From: Argyresthia goedartella
Taxonomy: Eukaryota > Arthropoda > Insecta > Lepidoptera > Argyresthiidae
Reading direction: 5' to 3'
Assembly (NCBI GenBank): GCA_949825045.1
Contig: OX463815.1
Span: 17,415,231-17,479,230 of the forward strand
Length of the DNA: 64,000 nt
Shown here: one piece after another, positions 1 through 10,323 of the stretch
How positions within the stretch are numbered: the stretch's first letter is position 1
How the letters are laid out: each line of letters starts with the position of its first letter
Program-made: the position numbers and the translations under genes
The notes under the pieces: model-generated
The model's database searches: none
Told to the model about the DNA's origin: nothing
The model's input: only the letters and a program-made list of their open reading frames with translations

Positions 1-47
1 TAAGAACTGTAACTACTACTGGCATGTTATTAAATCTAGATAAAATC

Positions 48-320
48 TTATTCAAAACATGATAGCATAAACAACAAAGGGTGTGCCAAATTCCTTAAAG
101 GCGGAGCGACCAGAATAAAGTACCATCTCTCAAAATGACAAAGGTGAACTCCGAAAACCTGTCTCGGAACGGACACAAAATAATGTTTATTACGTAAGCA
201 GCAGAGGGAGATGGATCCGATAGCGTGGGCGCAGTCGGTGACACCTATAAAACCCAAGGACAAGCCAAATGAAGAAACCAAACCAATCAATCCAACGATC
301 CTCCACAAGTTATTGTCCAT
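48..320 (-). CDS. short hydrophobic ORF, uncertain coding status
   Basis: A 90-codon open frame begins MDNNLWRIVGLIGLVSSFG and is rich in hydrophobic residues near its N-terminus, with several Cys in the middle. I do not recognise a family. No convincing splice partners or TATA box were found, so it could be a chance ORF, an exon of a gene continuing beyond the left edge, or a repeat fragment. The rest of 321-885 shows nothing recognisable. Confidence 0.15.
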   Translation of the reverse strand: MDNNLWRIVGLIGLVSSFGLSLGFIGVTDCAHAIGSISLCCLRNKHYFVSVPRQVFGVHLCHFERWYFILVAPPLRNLAHPLLFMLSCFE

Positions 321-885
321 TAGAACAGCCTGTTCGGACCAAATTTGAATTTCATGAGGCGATTATGCCGAAATCGATCTAATGTTATGGCTAAAAACAA
401 AAGTTTGCATCCGTTTTATATTGTCAATAATCATTATCAGGTGCATAATATAACTAGATCACGGTCAAACTGGCCAAGTTGTTTTTCGTTACATAGCCAT
501 ATTACCTATAAATGGTTTCTAGGCAGATGCAGTCTTTACATCAAGCTTATAATTTGGACATTTAACAATAGTTAATTTCATTTGAGTCAGATTACAAGGC
601 ATAAATGATGTGCTGCTGAAAGTATGAAGAGGCTTAATATTGATACTGCCTTGAGGCAATATTCCCTAAATGTGGAAAATCGCAAAAACACGATCAGTAA
701 AATATGCCGAACCAGATTTGAAAGCATGAAACTTCAGTCATATGGTGCTTAGGCATAGAGGTACCGTAGATAAGGTGTGACGGTGAAATGAAGCCTCCTT
801 TAGCACTAAGACTCTTTATTTTTTATTTTTCGGAGTCTTAAATAATAAGTTAGGCATTCAATATTTAGGGCCATTACATTTTTGC

Positions 886-1400
886 GTTGCAACTGACGTA
901 GTTATTTTCAGCGTTAGAACTCAGATAAAAACTTTCATCTTTGATCGAGATATATACATACACGCATTTGTCGCGCGACAAGTAAACAAAGAGTTTTAAT
1001 AATCCGAGGTTTTGCTAATTTATAAATTTACGATTGTTATTTATTGGCATTTCAGTTAATGGAATTCTCGACCAAAATTTTGTGTTTTTTCTTTTGTTAA
1101 TTAACCCTTTCCGTTGCGTTGCAACTGATCGTTGATTTAAAATGTACGTAGTTATTTCCAGCGCTCTAACTCAGATAAAAACATTCATTCTTTATGCATT
1201 AGAGAATAAGTTTGCTAATTAGTCTCTGCATAAATTATTTTTGTCTCATTGCATCTAGTGCTCATCATTACGAGCCTCTCCACGCGGTGATTTCTAAACG
1301 CGGCAATGTCATGCGGCAAATGCGCGTTTGCCAAGATATGTACAAACACGCATTTGTCGCGCGACAAGTAAACAAAGAGTTTTAAGGGATTAAATATGGC
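886..1400. repeat. locally duplicated noncoding repeat
   Basis: Two blocks recur within a few hundred bases. The block with GCGTTGCAACTGA and AACTCAGATAAAAAC appears near 885-950 and 1115-1190. The block with CACGCATTTGTCGCGCGAC followed by AAGTAAACAAAGAG appears near 963-998 and 1347-1382. A third block (TTTGCTAATTTATAA, TTTCAGTTA, TCGACC) near 1005-1072 recurs at 1872-1933. No coding potential was recognised; it is probably a degraded transposable element or a local duplication. Confidence 0.5.
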
Positions 1401-1869
1401 CAGCGCCAAGGGGCGCGAACAGACAAATGCATCTTTAGCTTCAATTCTAGGCTAAACTAGACAACATAAAAATATAGGATGAATATATGTTATAAAAGGT
1501 CTATTAGAGATAAGAATGGTCTTTTAAAATTACCGTATATCTGTTATATTTAACACTTAAAAATATTTTTAGCAATGCATTATTATTCAACTAAATGAAC
1601 AAGCGCTCGGAGACGAAATCATTTTCCTTATATGAAACTTACACGCAAAAATAGGTAAAAAAGGGTTTTTTTTTTGTTGTTTTTTTTTATTTTTAATGTT
1701 ATTATTACAGGAGTTTAGTAATATTTTCTATAATTTTCTTGGTCTCGGAGCTCGGGCTGCCCCGCGGGGCTCTGCGCGGGAGCATGCGTCAGTCTGCTTC
1801 GACGCGATGTGACGGGTATTTGTTTTCTTTGTCTAATTCTCAATACCATTGGCCCTTATTCAGCCCTTA
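1380..1869 (+). repeat. interspersed repeat, copy 1 (inverted partner at 27823-28280)
   Basis: From TTTAAGGGATTAAATATGG to CAGCCCTTA, this block is repeated in reverse orientation at 27823-28280. Shared landmarks are the CTCGGAGCTCGGGCTG / CGCGGGAGCATGCGTCAG segment and TCTCCGAGCGCTTG-type sequence. This copy carries about 22 extra bases after ATGGCCAG. No ORF is conserved between the copies, so it is a noncoding interspersed repeat of unknown class. Confidence 0.7.
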
Positions 1870-2128
1870 ATAATCTGAAGTTTTGCCAATTTATAATTGA
1901 TATTTATTGGTATTTCAGTTACTGGATTGTTCGACCTTAATGCTTAAAAATCTGGAGTCGCTGACAGTCTATACTAAGTAAGTCAGATTGATAAGTATGT
2001 ACCTCGTATCGATTGTTATTATCACCCATGAAGTAAGTGTGTCAAAAAGTCTAACATGGTTGATGGGACCAGATCGCTATTATATTTTGAGGCAATTAAA
2101 ATATTTGTAAACGTTTTTAAATATCACA

Positions 2129-2134
2129 TTTATT
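2129..2134 (-). terminator. poly(A) signal of CPR gene 1
   Basis: AATAAA reads on the minus strand about 62 nt beyond the inferred stop at 2196-2198. Confidence 0.45.
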
Positions 2135-2195
2135 CAGATATCATTAATGTACTCTCGTCATTAATGTTAGAGTTTTGAAGATCAAGGACGTAGGT

Positions 2196-4698
2196 TCACT
2201 GCCTGGTTTGAGTCCTCGCGATGTACTCCAGGGCGCGAGCGATCTGGGGCGGGATCGGGGGCGAGGTCGGGATGGCATCACCCTGTAGAGAAAAAATAAC
2301 AATAGGTATCTAAACTTGATGGGAACAAATGTACCTTTTTCCAGTAAATTGGCTAGACGAAGGCGAGGGCCTCCACTTGATACGTTGCTACGGTCTTGGC
2401 ATACCAAGCTCCTTAGGAATAATGATTGAATCGTGGTCTTTGTATCTTTATCTAGACACGTATTATAAACCCTACTGCGTCTAAAAACCGCACGTTAAGA
2501 CCAGCATAATGTAAAACTATTTGGTAAAAACTCATTTCTTATCTGAAAATTTGTACATTATGACCATAATGTACAAAAATTTGTAAAATTATGACATTCA
2601 AATTTCGAACGCCGACGCCCGCCTGCGTGCCACCCCTAGTTTGTCTGTAAAGTTGGTACTACAGAACAAGCTAAACAACTGCAGAGCAATGATCAATGCC
2701 ACAATGCCGGTCAAACATGCGGTTCCTGAACACATCAAAGAGAGATTATGGTATGTGTGTAGATAAACTAGTGTATGTAACTGTACATAATTAGGCATTA
2801 AAACTCTCGAGCGATATTATTATGAAACTCGCCTTCGGCTTGTTTCATAAACCCACTCTCGAGTATTAATGCCCTCCATTATGTAGCTGTCACATAAACT
2901 ACTATTATCTACACACGTATCATAAACCCTCTTTACTGCGTTCAAAAACCGCACGTTACGATCAGCATTATGTTAAACTACTTGGTAAAAACTCGTTTCG
3001 TATCTGGAAAACTACACATAATGGTCATTATGTGTAGTTTTTCTACATATAATGACATTCAAATTTCGAACGCCGACGCCCACCCGCGTGCCGTCCCTAG
3101 TTTGTCTGTGAAGTTGGTACTGACATTCAAATTTCGAACGCCGACGCCCGTCTGCGTGAAGTTGGTACTAAAGAACAAGCTAAACAATTGCAGAACCACA
3201 ATGCCGGTCAAACATGCGGTTCCTGAACACATCAAAGAGAGCTTATGATATGTGTGTAGATAAACTAGTGTATGTAACTGTACATAATTAGGCATTAAAA
3301 CTCTCGAGTGATACTATTATGAAACTCGCCTTCGGCTCGTTTCATAAACCCACTCTCGAGTTTTAATGCCCTCCATTATGCAGCAGTCACATAAACTACT
3401 ATTATACTCATGTTTATATCTATTTATAATATTATGTTACCTGAGGTTGGAATCCATTCTCATCAGCTATGTACGAGATGGAGACCAACTTGCCCTCAGG
3501 TGATGTGTAGGAGTAGGAGCCCTGGGCGACGACGGGTGCGACGGGCGGGTTGCCACCGAAGTTTCGAGGAGTGCCTTTCTCTTGGACTGAGATGCCGTTG
3601 TCGGTTTCGTAGCTGTTGGTGACAAAGAGTTACTTGTAAAGCAGTTAGAATAAGTTTTATGAGCTCGGGAACAATTAATACATTGTTCACAGTAGGTATG
3701 TAGAAAACAGTATTCTCATTGTTTCAATATCGAACGTTGGTGCGTTATTTACATGCTTATCAAAGTTTTCCAAATTTCTGCGCCAATAACGTAAAACGTC
3801 AAATTATATTGTACCTCGATAAGCCAAACAAAGAGCTCGTTTTGTAAGAAAGCTATTTTTGAGTATTTCTCAACTCAGATTTTGTAAGTTTATTCAAATA
3901 TATTTAATAAGTACCAACAAAATTAACTTACTAATAGTTGTAGGAGCCGTCAGGGTTGATTTCGTTATCGTACTTCAGGATGTTGGCATTCTGCTCATTG
4001 CTGTTGTAAACTCGGGCGGCTGGTGTGGGGCTGTGTGCTGAGGCTGAGGGGAAGGCGCGGGGGAAAGGGGCAGGGGCCACTGCCCTGTAGGCTTGCGGGC
4101 GGTTGTACTGGCGTGGGGCCCCGAAGCTGGAGAAGGCGCTGGCTCGGCCAAACTGCTGGGCATGGGCCACAGCCATGCAGGCTACCACCACGATCTGGAA
4201 GGCGGAGAGAAATGTATGCTTTTAGAGATTTTACTAATTTTACTATGCAGAGTTATATTGTTAATCTAGGTCACTGACAATGGAATATAAGATACGACAT
4301 GGGAAAATCATGTATTATTAAAGCAAACTTATTTATTTATCTTTATTTGTCAACTGATTTTAATCGTATTGTACAATCGAACCAACTGAATCATGACCCA
4401 CTTGCCTGATAATTCGTTTGAAACTTTCAAACTTGTAAGATCTATCTAAATGTCAGTGTCTAATCAAATGATAACAAGTTCGTTACCAAGGAAATAAACC
4501 TTCAAGCGAATTTCGACCTACTTACATTTAAGGGGTTTAGCAAAATAAGCTTATGGTGGGTCATGATTCAGATGGTTCGATAGTATACATATTTAAAAAT
4601 TTGGCAAACAAAAATTTAACCGTGACATTGATCTCATAAATGTCCAAAGTGTGTATCGTATTCGACTTAGTAGGTGATCCACTTACAGCAACTTTCAT
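2196..4698 (-). CDS. cuticular protein, CPR family RR-1 (gene 1)
   Basis: Four coding exons are inferred on the minus strand: 4698-4687, 4194-3932, 3612-3441 and 2282-2196. All junctions have GT/AG ends and keep frame, giving 177 residues. Exon 1 encodes only MKVA. Exon 2 continues IVVVACMAVAHA, completing a signal peptide with likely cleavage before QQFG. An Ala/Pro-rich linker leads into the RR-1 chitin-binding domain: NEINPDGSYNY, YETDNGI, then GSYSYTSPEGK and [11 protein letters not shown]. The last exon adds GDAIPTSPPIPPQI and ends near RTQTRQ. As established for RR-1 proteins, the expected role is binding chitin in soft cuticle after secretion by epidermis. Exon sizes and phases match gene 2 (exon 3 is 172 nt in both), so the two are paralogues. 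The function is well supported; splice sites are by eye. Confidence 0.9.
3008..3041. repeat. perfect 16-bp inverted repeat with 2-nt centre
   Basis: The left arm AAAACTACACATAATG (3008-3023) and right arm CATTATGTGTAGTTTT (3026-3041) are exact complements around GT. The corresponding site in the other unit of the duplication (2550-2577) is also palindromic but with different bases in the arms. Confidence 0.85.
3291..3370. repeat. imperfect hairpin in intron 3 of CPR gene 1
   Basis: The outer arms 3291-3310 and 3351-3370 pair at 18 of 20 positions. An inner pair around TATGAAAC / GTTTCATA lies between them (3318-3346). A diverged copy occurs at about 2801-2873. It resembles terminal or foldback sequence of a small transposable element. 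Confidence 0.65.
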
Positions 4699-4770
4699 GA
4701 TTGACATATAAACTAGGAGCCTTCGTTGAACTAGTTTGATCAAATGTGGTTAAAAAAAATGGAGCGATGT

Positions 4771-4778
4771 TTTATATA
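4771..4778 (-). promoter_or_regulatory. TATA box of CPR gene 1
   Basis: TATATAAA reads on the minus strand about 73 nt upstream of the ATG at 4698. That leaves room for a short 5' UTR of roughly 45 nt, as is usual for cuticle protein genes. Confidence 0.6.
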
Positions 4779-5830
4779 GTGAGGTTTAGCATCCACCTAC
4801 TCCCCACTAACTTGAAATAATATCATTTGAATAAATTGGTCATCAGCATCATTGAGAGTGAGATATTGCTTCGTAAATATCACTTGGACCATTCAGCCAA
4901 AGATTGCCGGTAGCGGACCTGCAATAAGTCGTTAATCCCTTATGTGGTAGAGGCATGCATAATTTTGCATTGGTTTTGGACTTTAACACCGAGCCATATG
5001 ACGGCATTTATATTGTCTCTGAAAAAAGCGTCACGCCTTTTCCTACATGGGACGGCAGAGGCACAATTGTGCCACGTTCAGCCAGAGTTTCAATAGCCAT
5101 TTTGAGTAACAGGGGCTATCCCATCACCTTAAATAAATGAAAGTAAAAAAGAACATTAAAAAAGGTTTTATTTGAATACTCCAAAAAGAAGAAAATAAAC
5201 TTTATACCGAATCGCACCCATCAATTAATTACATCATATAATTAATTATGATATAAAAGCTTGCTGCGACATTTACTTGAGTAGACGTAGTCCGGGTCCG
5301 ATTTTGCGCCCAACTGTCAATTCTCATTTTGAACCCGAGGTTTTTGGCAATAAATCTTAATATTTAGATTTTTTTAAGACGCTCATGCGCATCTCTAGCA
5401 ACAACTCTATCTCTCTATCTATATAAATCTCATATTAATATGTCTTGCAAAACCACATACGTGTGTGCAACTTAGCACTTGTTGCAGTGCCAAGTCCCAT
5501 TTAATATGAAAAGGTTAAATGTTAATTTCTCTAAAATATCAGAGAACATTAAATGGCTAAAATTTACCTAATTTGCGGTTTTACTTGAATGTACAGACGG
5601 ATTTTTGTTGTTTACATATTTAGATTTGTTCATTGTGGAACCTATAGGTGTTGCCATAGTGAAGTAGGGATCCATATGTCCACACTATAAAACTATATTT
5701 TTTTTATAAAACTGAAACAAGTTAACCTCGCAAGGACGATGAAGAGCAAAAATTAATTCAGATTCAATAAAAGTTTTGACTCTGTCATGAGTAGGCGGGT
5801 ATGCAATAAATATACGATGAATGAAATAAA
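4779..5830. other. intergenic stretch with a SINE-like fragment
   Basis: No gene was recognised. At about 5027-5100 the sequence GCGTCACGCCTTTTCC, then GACGGCAGAGGCACAA and GCCAGAGTTTCAATA, resembles the tail half of the SINE at 27251-27522. The remainder holds AT-rich sequence without a recognisable feature. Confidence 0.4.
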
Positions 5831-5837
5831 TACATAA

Positions 5838-6000
5838 CCTCGGTGGTGTTGCGGTCGAGGCTGTGCTTCCGGAGCGTGAGTTCGGTTCGAATACCAGCTG
5901 GGGAGGAAGAAAACAGCCCATGTCTTGGATTTTTACAGGTGACGTGGCTGATTTTGTTTCCCAAGATACAGGTTATCCTATAGTGCGCGGCCAGAAGCAA
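5838..6000 (+). mobile_element. possible tRNA-derived SINE fragment
   Basis: The segment contains a B-box-like GGTTCGAATACC (about 5883-5894) about 50 nt after CTCGGTGGTGTTGCGG. Further on is CCCAAGATACAGG, which also occurs in the SINE at 7160-7411. It is probably a diverged SINE copy, but the A box is unconvincing. Confidence 0.4.
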
Positions 6001-6775
6001 AAATACTTTAAAAATCACAAGGAGGCTCTTTTATCAACAAAGCATGTCATGCATAAAATTGTCCTAAAGTATCACATATGCTAGGAATTTGATAGGAAAG
6101 ACACGCTGTGCCAAAATTATTTTTTATTAAACCTAATTTCTCGCAATCGTGAAAATTCAGGATATTATGTTACATTTTATGTTTTGTTCGTTTTATAGCC
6201 TTCTATCGATCTATTCAACTTTCAATGAGCACTACCAATTTGATGAAAAAAAATAAGGTGGAATTGTTCTCTTTGAGTTTGGGTTGGAGTTCCTAATTTC
6301 TTTTTAGAAATAAGCTAACCTTTGCATATTGTTCTTGTTGTACTTTCCATTTTGTTTTCTGTGCAATAAATAATAATTATTATTATTATTATTATTAATT
6401 TCAATATTTTATGAGATACCGTTGTAAATAATATTAAGGTTTGCACATAAAAATCTCCTCTGTAATTTTTTTTATGAAGTCAAAAAAAATAAACTGGAGG
6501 AAATTTTCTAGCCCTTCAAAGGTCTGTAAAAATCAAGTCTCAATTCCTAGATGTCTTAAACAACTTTTGTTAAATTACATAAACAGTTCATAATTAGTAA
6601 TGATTGTAAAGTAATCAATTATTGTTCAAAATCGCAATAACTTCCAATTAACTCTAAATTTCTTGAGTAAAAACCCAGAACTTACATAAATCGTCAAAAA
6701 CAATAAAACATCGATAAAACGTAACGTAACGTAAATGGGCTGTACTCTTTTCGTTTTAAGCTTTGCATCCATCTA
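6000..6775. other. noncoding AT-rich stretch with ATT microsatellite
   Basis: The only distinct feature is a run of about ten ATT units near 6369-6399. No coding region or recognisable element was seen. Confidence 0.5.
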
Positions 6776-7770
6776 CCAATCATCCTGTATATATAGTAGG
6801 TTTCAGCTTACATTAATTGCAAGTATTTTTTTCTAGGAACCTTTCGTATCGTGTGGGTATGCCAAATCAAGTTCTCTTCCTCCGTTTTTCACTTTTAAAT
6901 CGAAAACGGTCCATATTTATAAATAAGTCTCAGTAAAGTAAAGAGGAGAATATTTCGCATCGATATAAAATAATAATGCAAAATTAGTCCAGTAGTTTGG
7001 TTTTTATGGAAATCCAAAAAAAGCTTTTTTTTTCAAACTTTGGCCAGATATGAAAAAAGACGGTACTTTTTCAACCGGCCGATTGATGCCCTGTAGGGCA
7101 GGGCATCAATTTTTAGGAAGGGGCGGGGTAAAAATTGTTGTTGGAAAGTTACAGCACACCGACGACCCGAATGGCCGAGTCGGCAGTGACCCTGCCTACG
7201 AAGTCAAGGGTCCCGGGTTCGAGTCCCGGTGGGGACAATATTTGTATGATGAGAATGGATGATTTTACCCTAGTCATGGTTGTTTATCTAGCTAAGTATA
7301 ATATTTATCTACATAAGTATGTGTATCGTTGCCTAGTACCCAAGATACAGGGAATCCTAGTTTGGGGCTAGATCAATGTGTGTAAATAGAGTCCCAGGTA
7401 TTATTATTATTGAAAATGGGTAAAACACAGATTTTGGCAAAGTTGGAGATTTTTTCCCTTTTTTAAACCCCAAATAAAACGAACTACTGGACCAATTTTG
7501 CGTTTCTTTGTTTATCGACACAAAATGTTGTCTCGTTAAATTTCTTGATGGTCCATATTGACAAATATTTACAAATATGGACCGTTTTCAAATTAAAAGT
7601 GAAAAACAGGAATAAGTACTAAAATTTCGAGGTTCTTGGGCCATCAAATGTTTTCCCCCGCATTTTCGAGTTCGCAAACTTACAAACACACAATACGAAA
7701 CGCAACTATAAAAAAATATTTTGTTCCTATTAAAGTAAGCTGAATAGAGTTTTGGATCCTCTATACATTA
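6775..7770. repeat. foldback element with about 250-bp arms, interrupted by a SINE
   Basis: The left arm (about 6775-7030) and right arm (about 7440-7770) are inverted, imperfect copies. Examples are TTTTTCACTTTTAAAT / ATTAAAAGTGAAAAA, ACGGTCCATATTT / AAATATGGACCGT, TAGTCCAGTAGTT / AACTACTGGACCA, and CAGCTTAC / GTAAGCTG at the outer ends. The loop holds the SINE at 7160-7411. It fits a foldback or MITE-type DNA element; no transposase is present. Confidence 0.65.
7160..7411 (+). mobile_element. tRNA-derived SINE, family 1
   Basis: An RNA polymerase III type promoter is visible: A box TGGCCGAGTCGG (7172-7183) and B box GGGTTCGAGTCCC (7215-7227). A tRNA-unrelated body and a (TTA)n tail (about 7398-7411) follow. 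A second copy lies at 36861-37086 and shares GACTCTGCCTACGAAG-type sequence, TCTAGTACCCA and the tail. The tRNA cloverleaf is not intact, so this is a retroposed SINE and not a functional tRNA gene. Confidence 0.8.
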
Positions 7771-8094
7771 GGCTTTATGCATTTCAAATAGCATCGGCTG
7801 CCCCTTTTCTATGTGAAAAAGTAAAATCCAATAATCCATTCTAAAGCACGAGAACTATGGTCTGATATTTAATTCGATGGACTTGTTTGACACATAGTGT
7901 GAAATTTTATTTAACCTGCTGAGACGCAGAGAACCTAAAAAGGAACTTTTATGACAGATGTCACCTAGAGTACTGAAGATTCTATTGTGGGCATTTGTGG
8001 GGCAACAACATAAAACGCCTTAATTTTTATGCCAGTTTTTTTCTTTTCCAGCCGGCAGAGAAATGAAAGGGTGGGGTTCATCAAACTAAATTTA

Positions 8095-10245
8095 TAGTGA
8101 TGAAGATAAAATGACAATTAATTCGCATAATTACGGATAATTTATTCGCAAAATTTCGGATTTCATAGTCAAAGTCACCATAGCATGTCATCTCAGATGG
8201 GTTGGCAGAGGCACATACTATAACAACTTTATATTTTTGTTTACATGTGTCGCTCATGTTGATGTCTTTTTGCCGATCCGTCATAATGAGTAAATGGTAT
8301 TTTGCGGAAAAATAAATTCACTTCGCAAATAAAATGAGAAAGAATATTAAAGACTCAGAAATCATACTACTTATTTATATTTTTAATCACGTAAAAATGT
8401 AAAGTTCCGAAGCAAAATATTTAGTGCAATTCAGTTTAGCATTCCAATGTAAAATATTGACCAATATTAACCCTTTGACCACCATACATCAAATACTGTC
8501 ATCCATCCGTTAAACATGTTTGTTATGTTATGAAAAATACAACTTCATAAGATAAAGTCTCTTTTAATATAGTGATTATGTCGACTATAGCCGACGTGGC
8601 GTCACAATTTCAGTTTGGAAACCAAGTTGTTTTTTCCGAAATCCACCATTTTTTCTCAAGATAATACACTAGACGCCTGCTTACAATTTTCTCAAGAATC
8701 TTTGAGAATATGCCAATGGTCTGTAGTTCTCTCGAGACTTACTATTGGCACTTTTGAGTATTGGAATTACCTGTGCCAACTTCCATGTTTGTGGGAATAC
8801 GCCCTTTGAGAAGTGAGATTGAAAATGTGTTTCAGGGGGATAGCAATTTTGCAACATATCGCTCGCATAAGCCTTCTAGAATGTTGCTTTTATTTTTTCT
8901 GTTTTATAAAAATAAAAAAAATATGAAAAATTGCAAATATTTGAAGAGTTGCCAATCTAGCTATTTTTTCGCTAGAACGGACGACTTTATTCTTACTTAA
9001 CCCGAGTGATTTTTGCAATAAATAAATGATAAGAAATCTATTAATAAATTTAACTCCAATTCTTCAATAAATATTAAACTTTAGGGCAGGTAAGTACACA
9101 AAGTTTCTTAAATTCCTGGGTCCTCAATGATAGCATATGATACTCAATTGGCTTTCAGAACCTGGATCCGCCCCCGGCTTTATCATTTTAGCGAATTTTC
9201 ATATCGAGTATAGCGACGCAGAATTACAGGAGTTTTCTATACTTGAATGAATGTACACTTTTTTAGGTCGTAGTTCAGTTGACAGGAACACATCCTCGAT
9301 AATCTAGCTGTGCACTTATAGTCGATGAAATAAATTACACGTATATTTATTTATAACTTTTACGTATTGTTTTGGATCAGAGCTGATCTACCGGTAAATC
9401 ATCGAATGATCGAAGATATATGATGAAATTACAGAAAGTATCCAAAAAACAATAGGTAGGTCTTCTGAGCTGATCTAGCTGTAAATCATCGAACTGGATG
9501 ATGAAATCACAATCACCATGGGGTTCTTTGGTGTATAGAACAATCCAATTTGTTTCTCATGTCGCTGAGAAACATGCATCTTGCAAATTTTCAACACGGT
9601 ACATCCTAAAATAGATAGACTAATGAACATCAAATTATGTTAGTTTTTCTTATCGATTTAACAATATCAATTTTTCACATTATTTTCACCTTTTGACCGC
9701 CCCAGTCGGCACTGGCCGACAACAGAAATCGTGCCACTGGCGCCATGTCGGCTATAGCCGACATAATCACTATATTTAATGAGACCATATCTCGTACGAA
9801 TGAAGTTGTATCTTGCATAGCATAACAAACATGTTTAACGGATGGATTGCATTGGATTTTAAACCGAATTGCACTAAATATATTTTGCTTCGGATCTTTA
9901 CATTGTTAGGTGATTAAAAATATAAATAGTATGATTTCTGATTCTTTCATAATGTTTCTCATTTCATTTGCAAATTGAATTTATTTTTCCGGACAATACC
10001 ATTTATTCATAATGACGGATCCGCAAAAAAACATCAGCATGAGTGACACATGTAAACAAAAATATAAAGTTGATATATTATGTGCCTCTTTACCATAGCA
10101 TGTCATCTCAGATGGGGTGGCATCTGAGATGACGTGTCATGGTGACTATAAAATCAGAAATTTTGCGAAAAAATATACGGAATTATGCGAATAAATCGTC
10201 ATTTTAAGAATCCATCGTCATATTATGAGTATGGTGTATTGCGTA
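8095..10245. repeat. large foldback element with about 510-bp inverted arms
   Basis: 8095-8605 and about 9735-10245 are inverted copies. Matching landmarks include AACATGTTTGTTATG / CATAACAAACATGTT, GTCGACTATAGCCGAC / GTCGGCTATAGCCGAC, TTTGTTTACATGTGTC / GACACATGTAAACAAA and GCATGTCATCTCAGATG on both sides. The 1.1-kb centre holds a LINE fragment (8612-8815) and unrecognised AT-rich sequence. No transposase was seen. It may be a non-autonomous DNA transposon or two elements inserted head to head. Confidence 0.75.
8612..8815 (-). pseudogene. LINE reverse transcriptase fragment
   Basis: On the minus strand the sequence reads KGVFPQTWKLAQVIPILKS and then an ENYRPLA block. This is the conserved start of the reverse-transcriptase domain in non-LTR retrotransposons, and the frame is broken soon afterwards. 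It is a short relic inside the foldback centre. Confidence 0.6.
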
Positions 10246-10323
10246 TCTTGCATTTTGCGAACAAACGTTTGTTTGTCCTATGTATAAATTGATTAATGAG
10301 ATGACAAAAAAATGACACCTGTC

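Larger units (their letters stand above)
2450..3395. repeat. imperfect tandem duplication of about 460 bp in intron 3 of CPR gene 1
   Basis: Two successive units, about 2450-2905 and 2906-3395, share landmarks in order: AAAACCGCACGTTA, a short palindrome, GACATTCAAATTTCGAACG, CCGGTCAAACATGCGGTTCC, and GGCATTAAAACTCTCGAG with its inverted partner. Unit 2 also contains a secondary repeat of the GACATTCAAATTTCG block (3054 and 3121). The unit is flanked by TATTATCTACACACGTAT-like sequence, so it may be a tandemly inserted MITE-like element. It lies between exons 4 and 3. Confidence 0.75.

Noticed and set aside
7160..7240. Functional tRNA gene
   Set aside because: A and B boxes are present but the acceptor stem and anticodon arm do not close, and a SINE body with a TTA tail follows; the copy at 36861 confirms a repeat.
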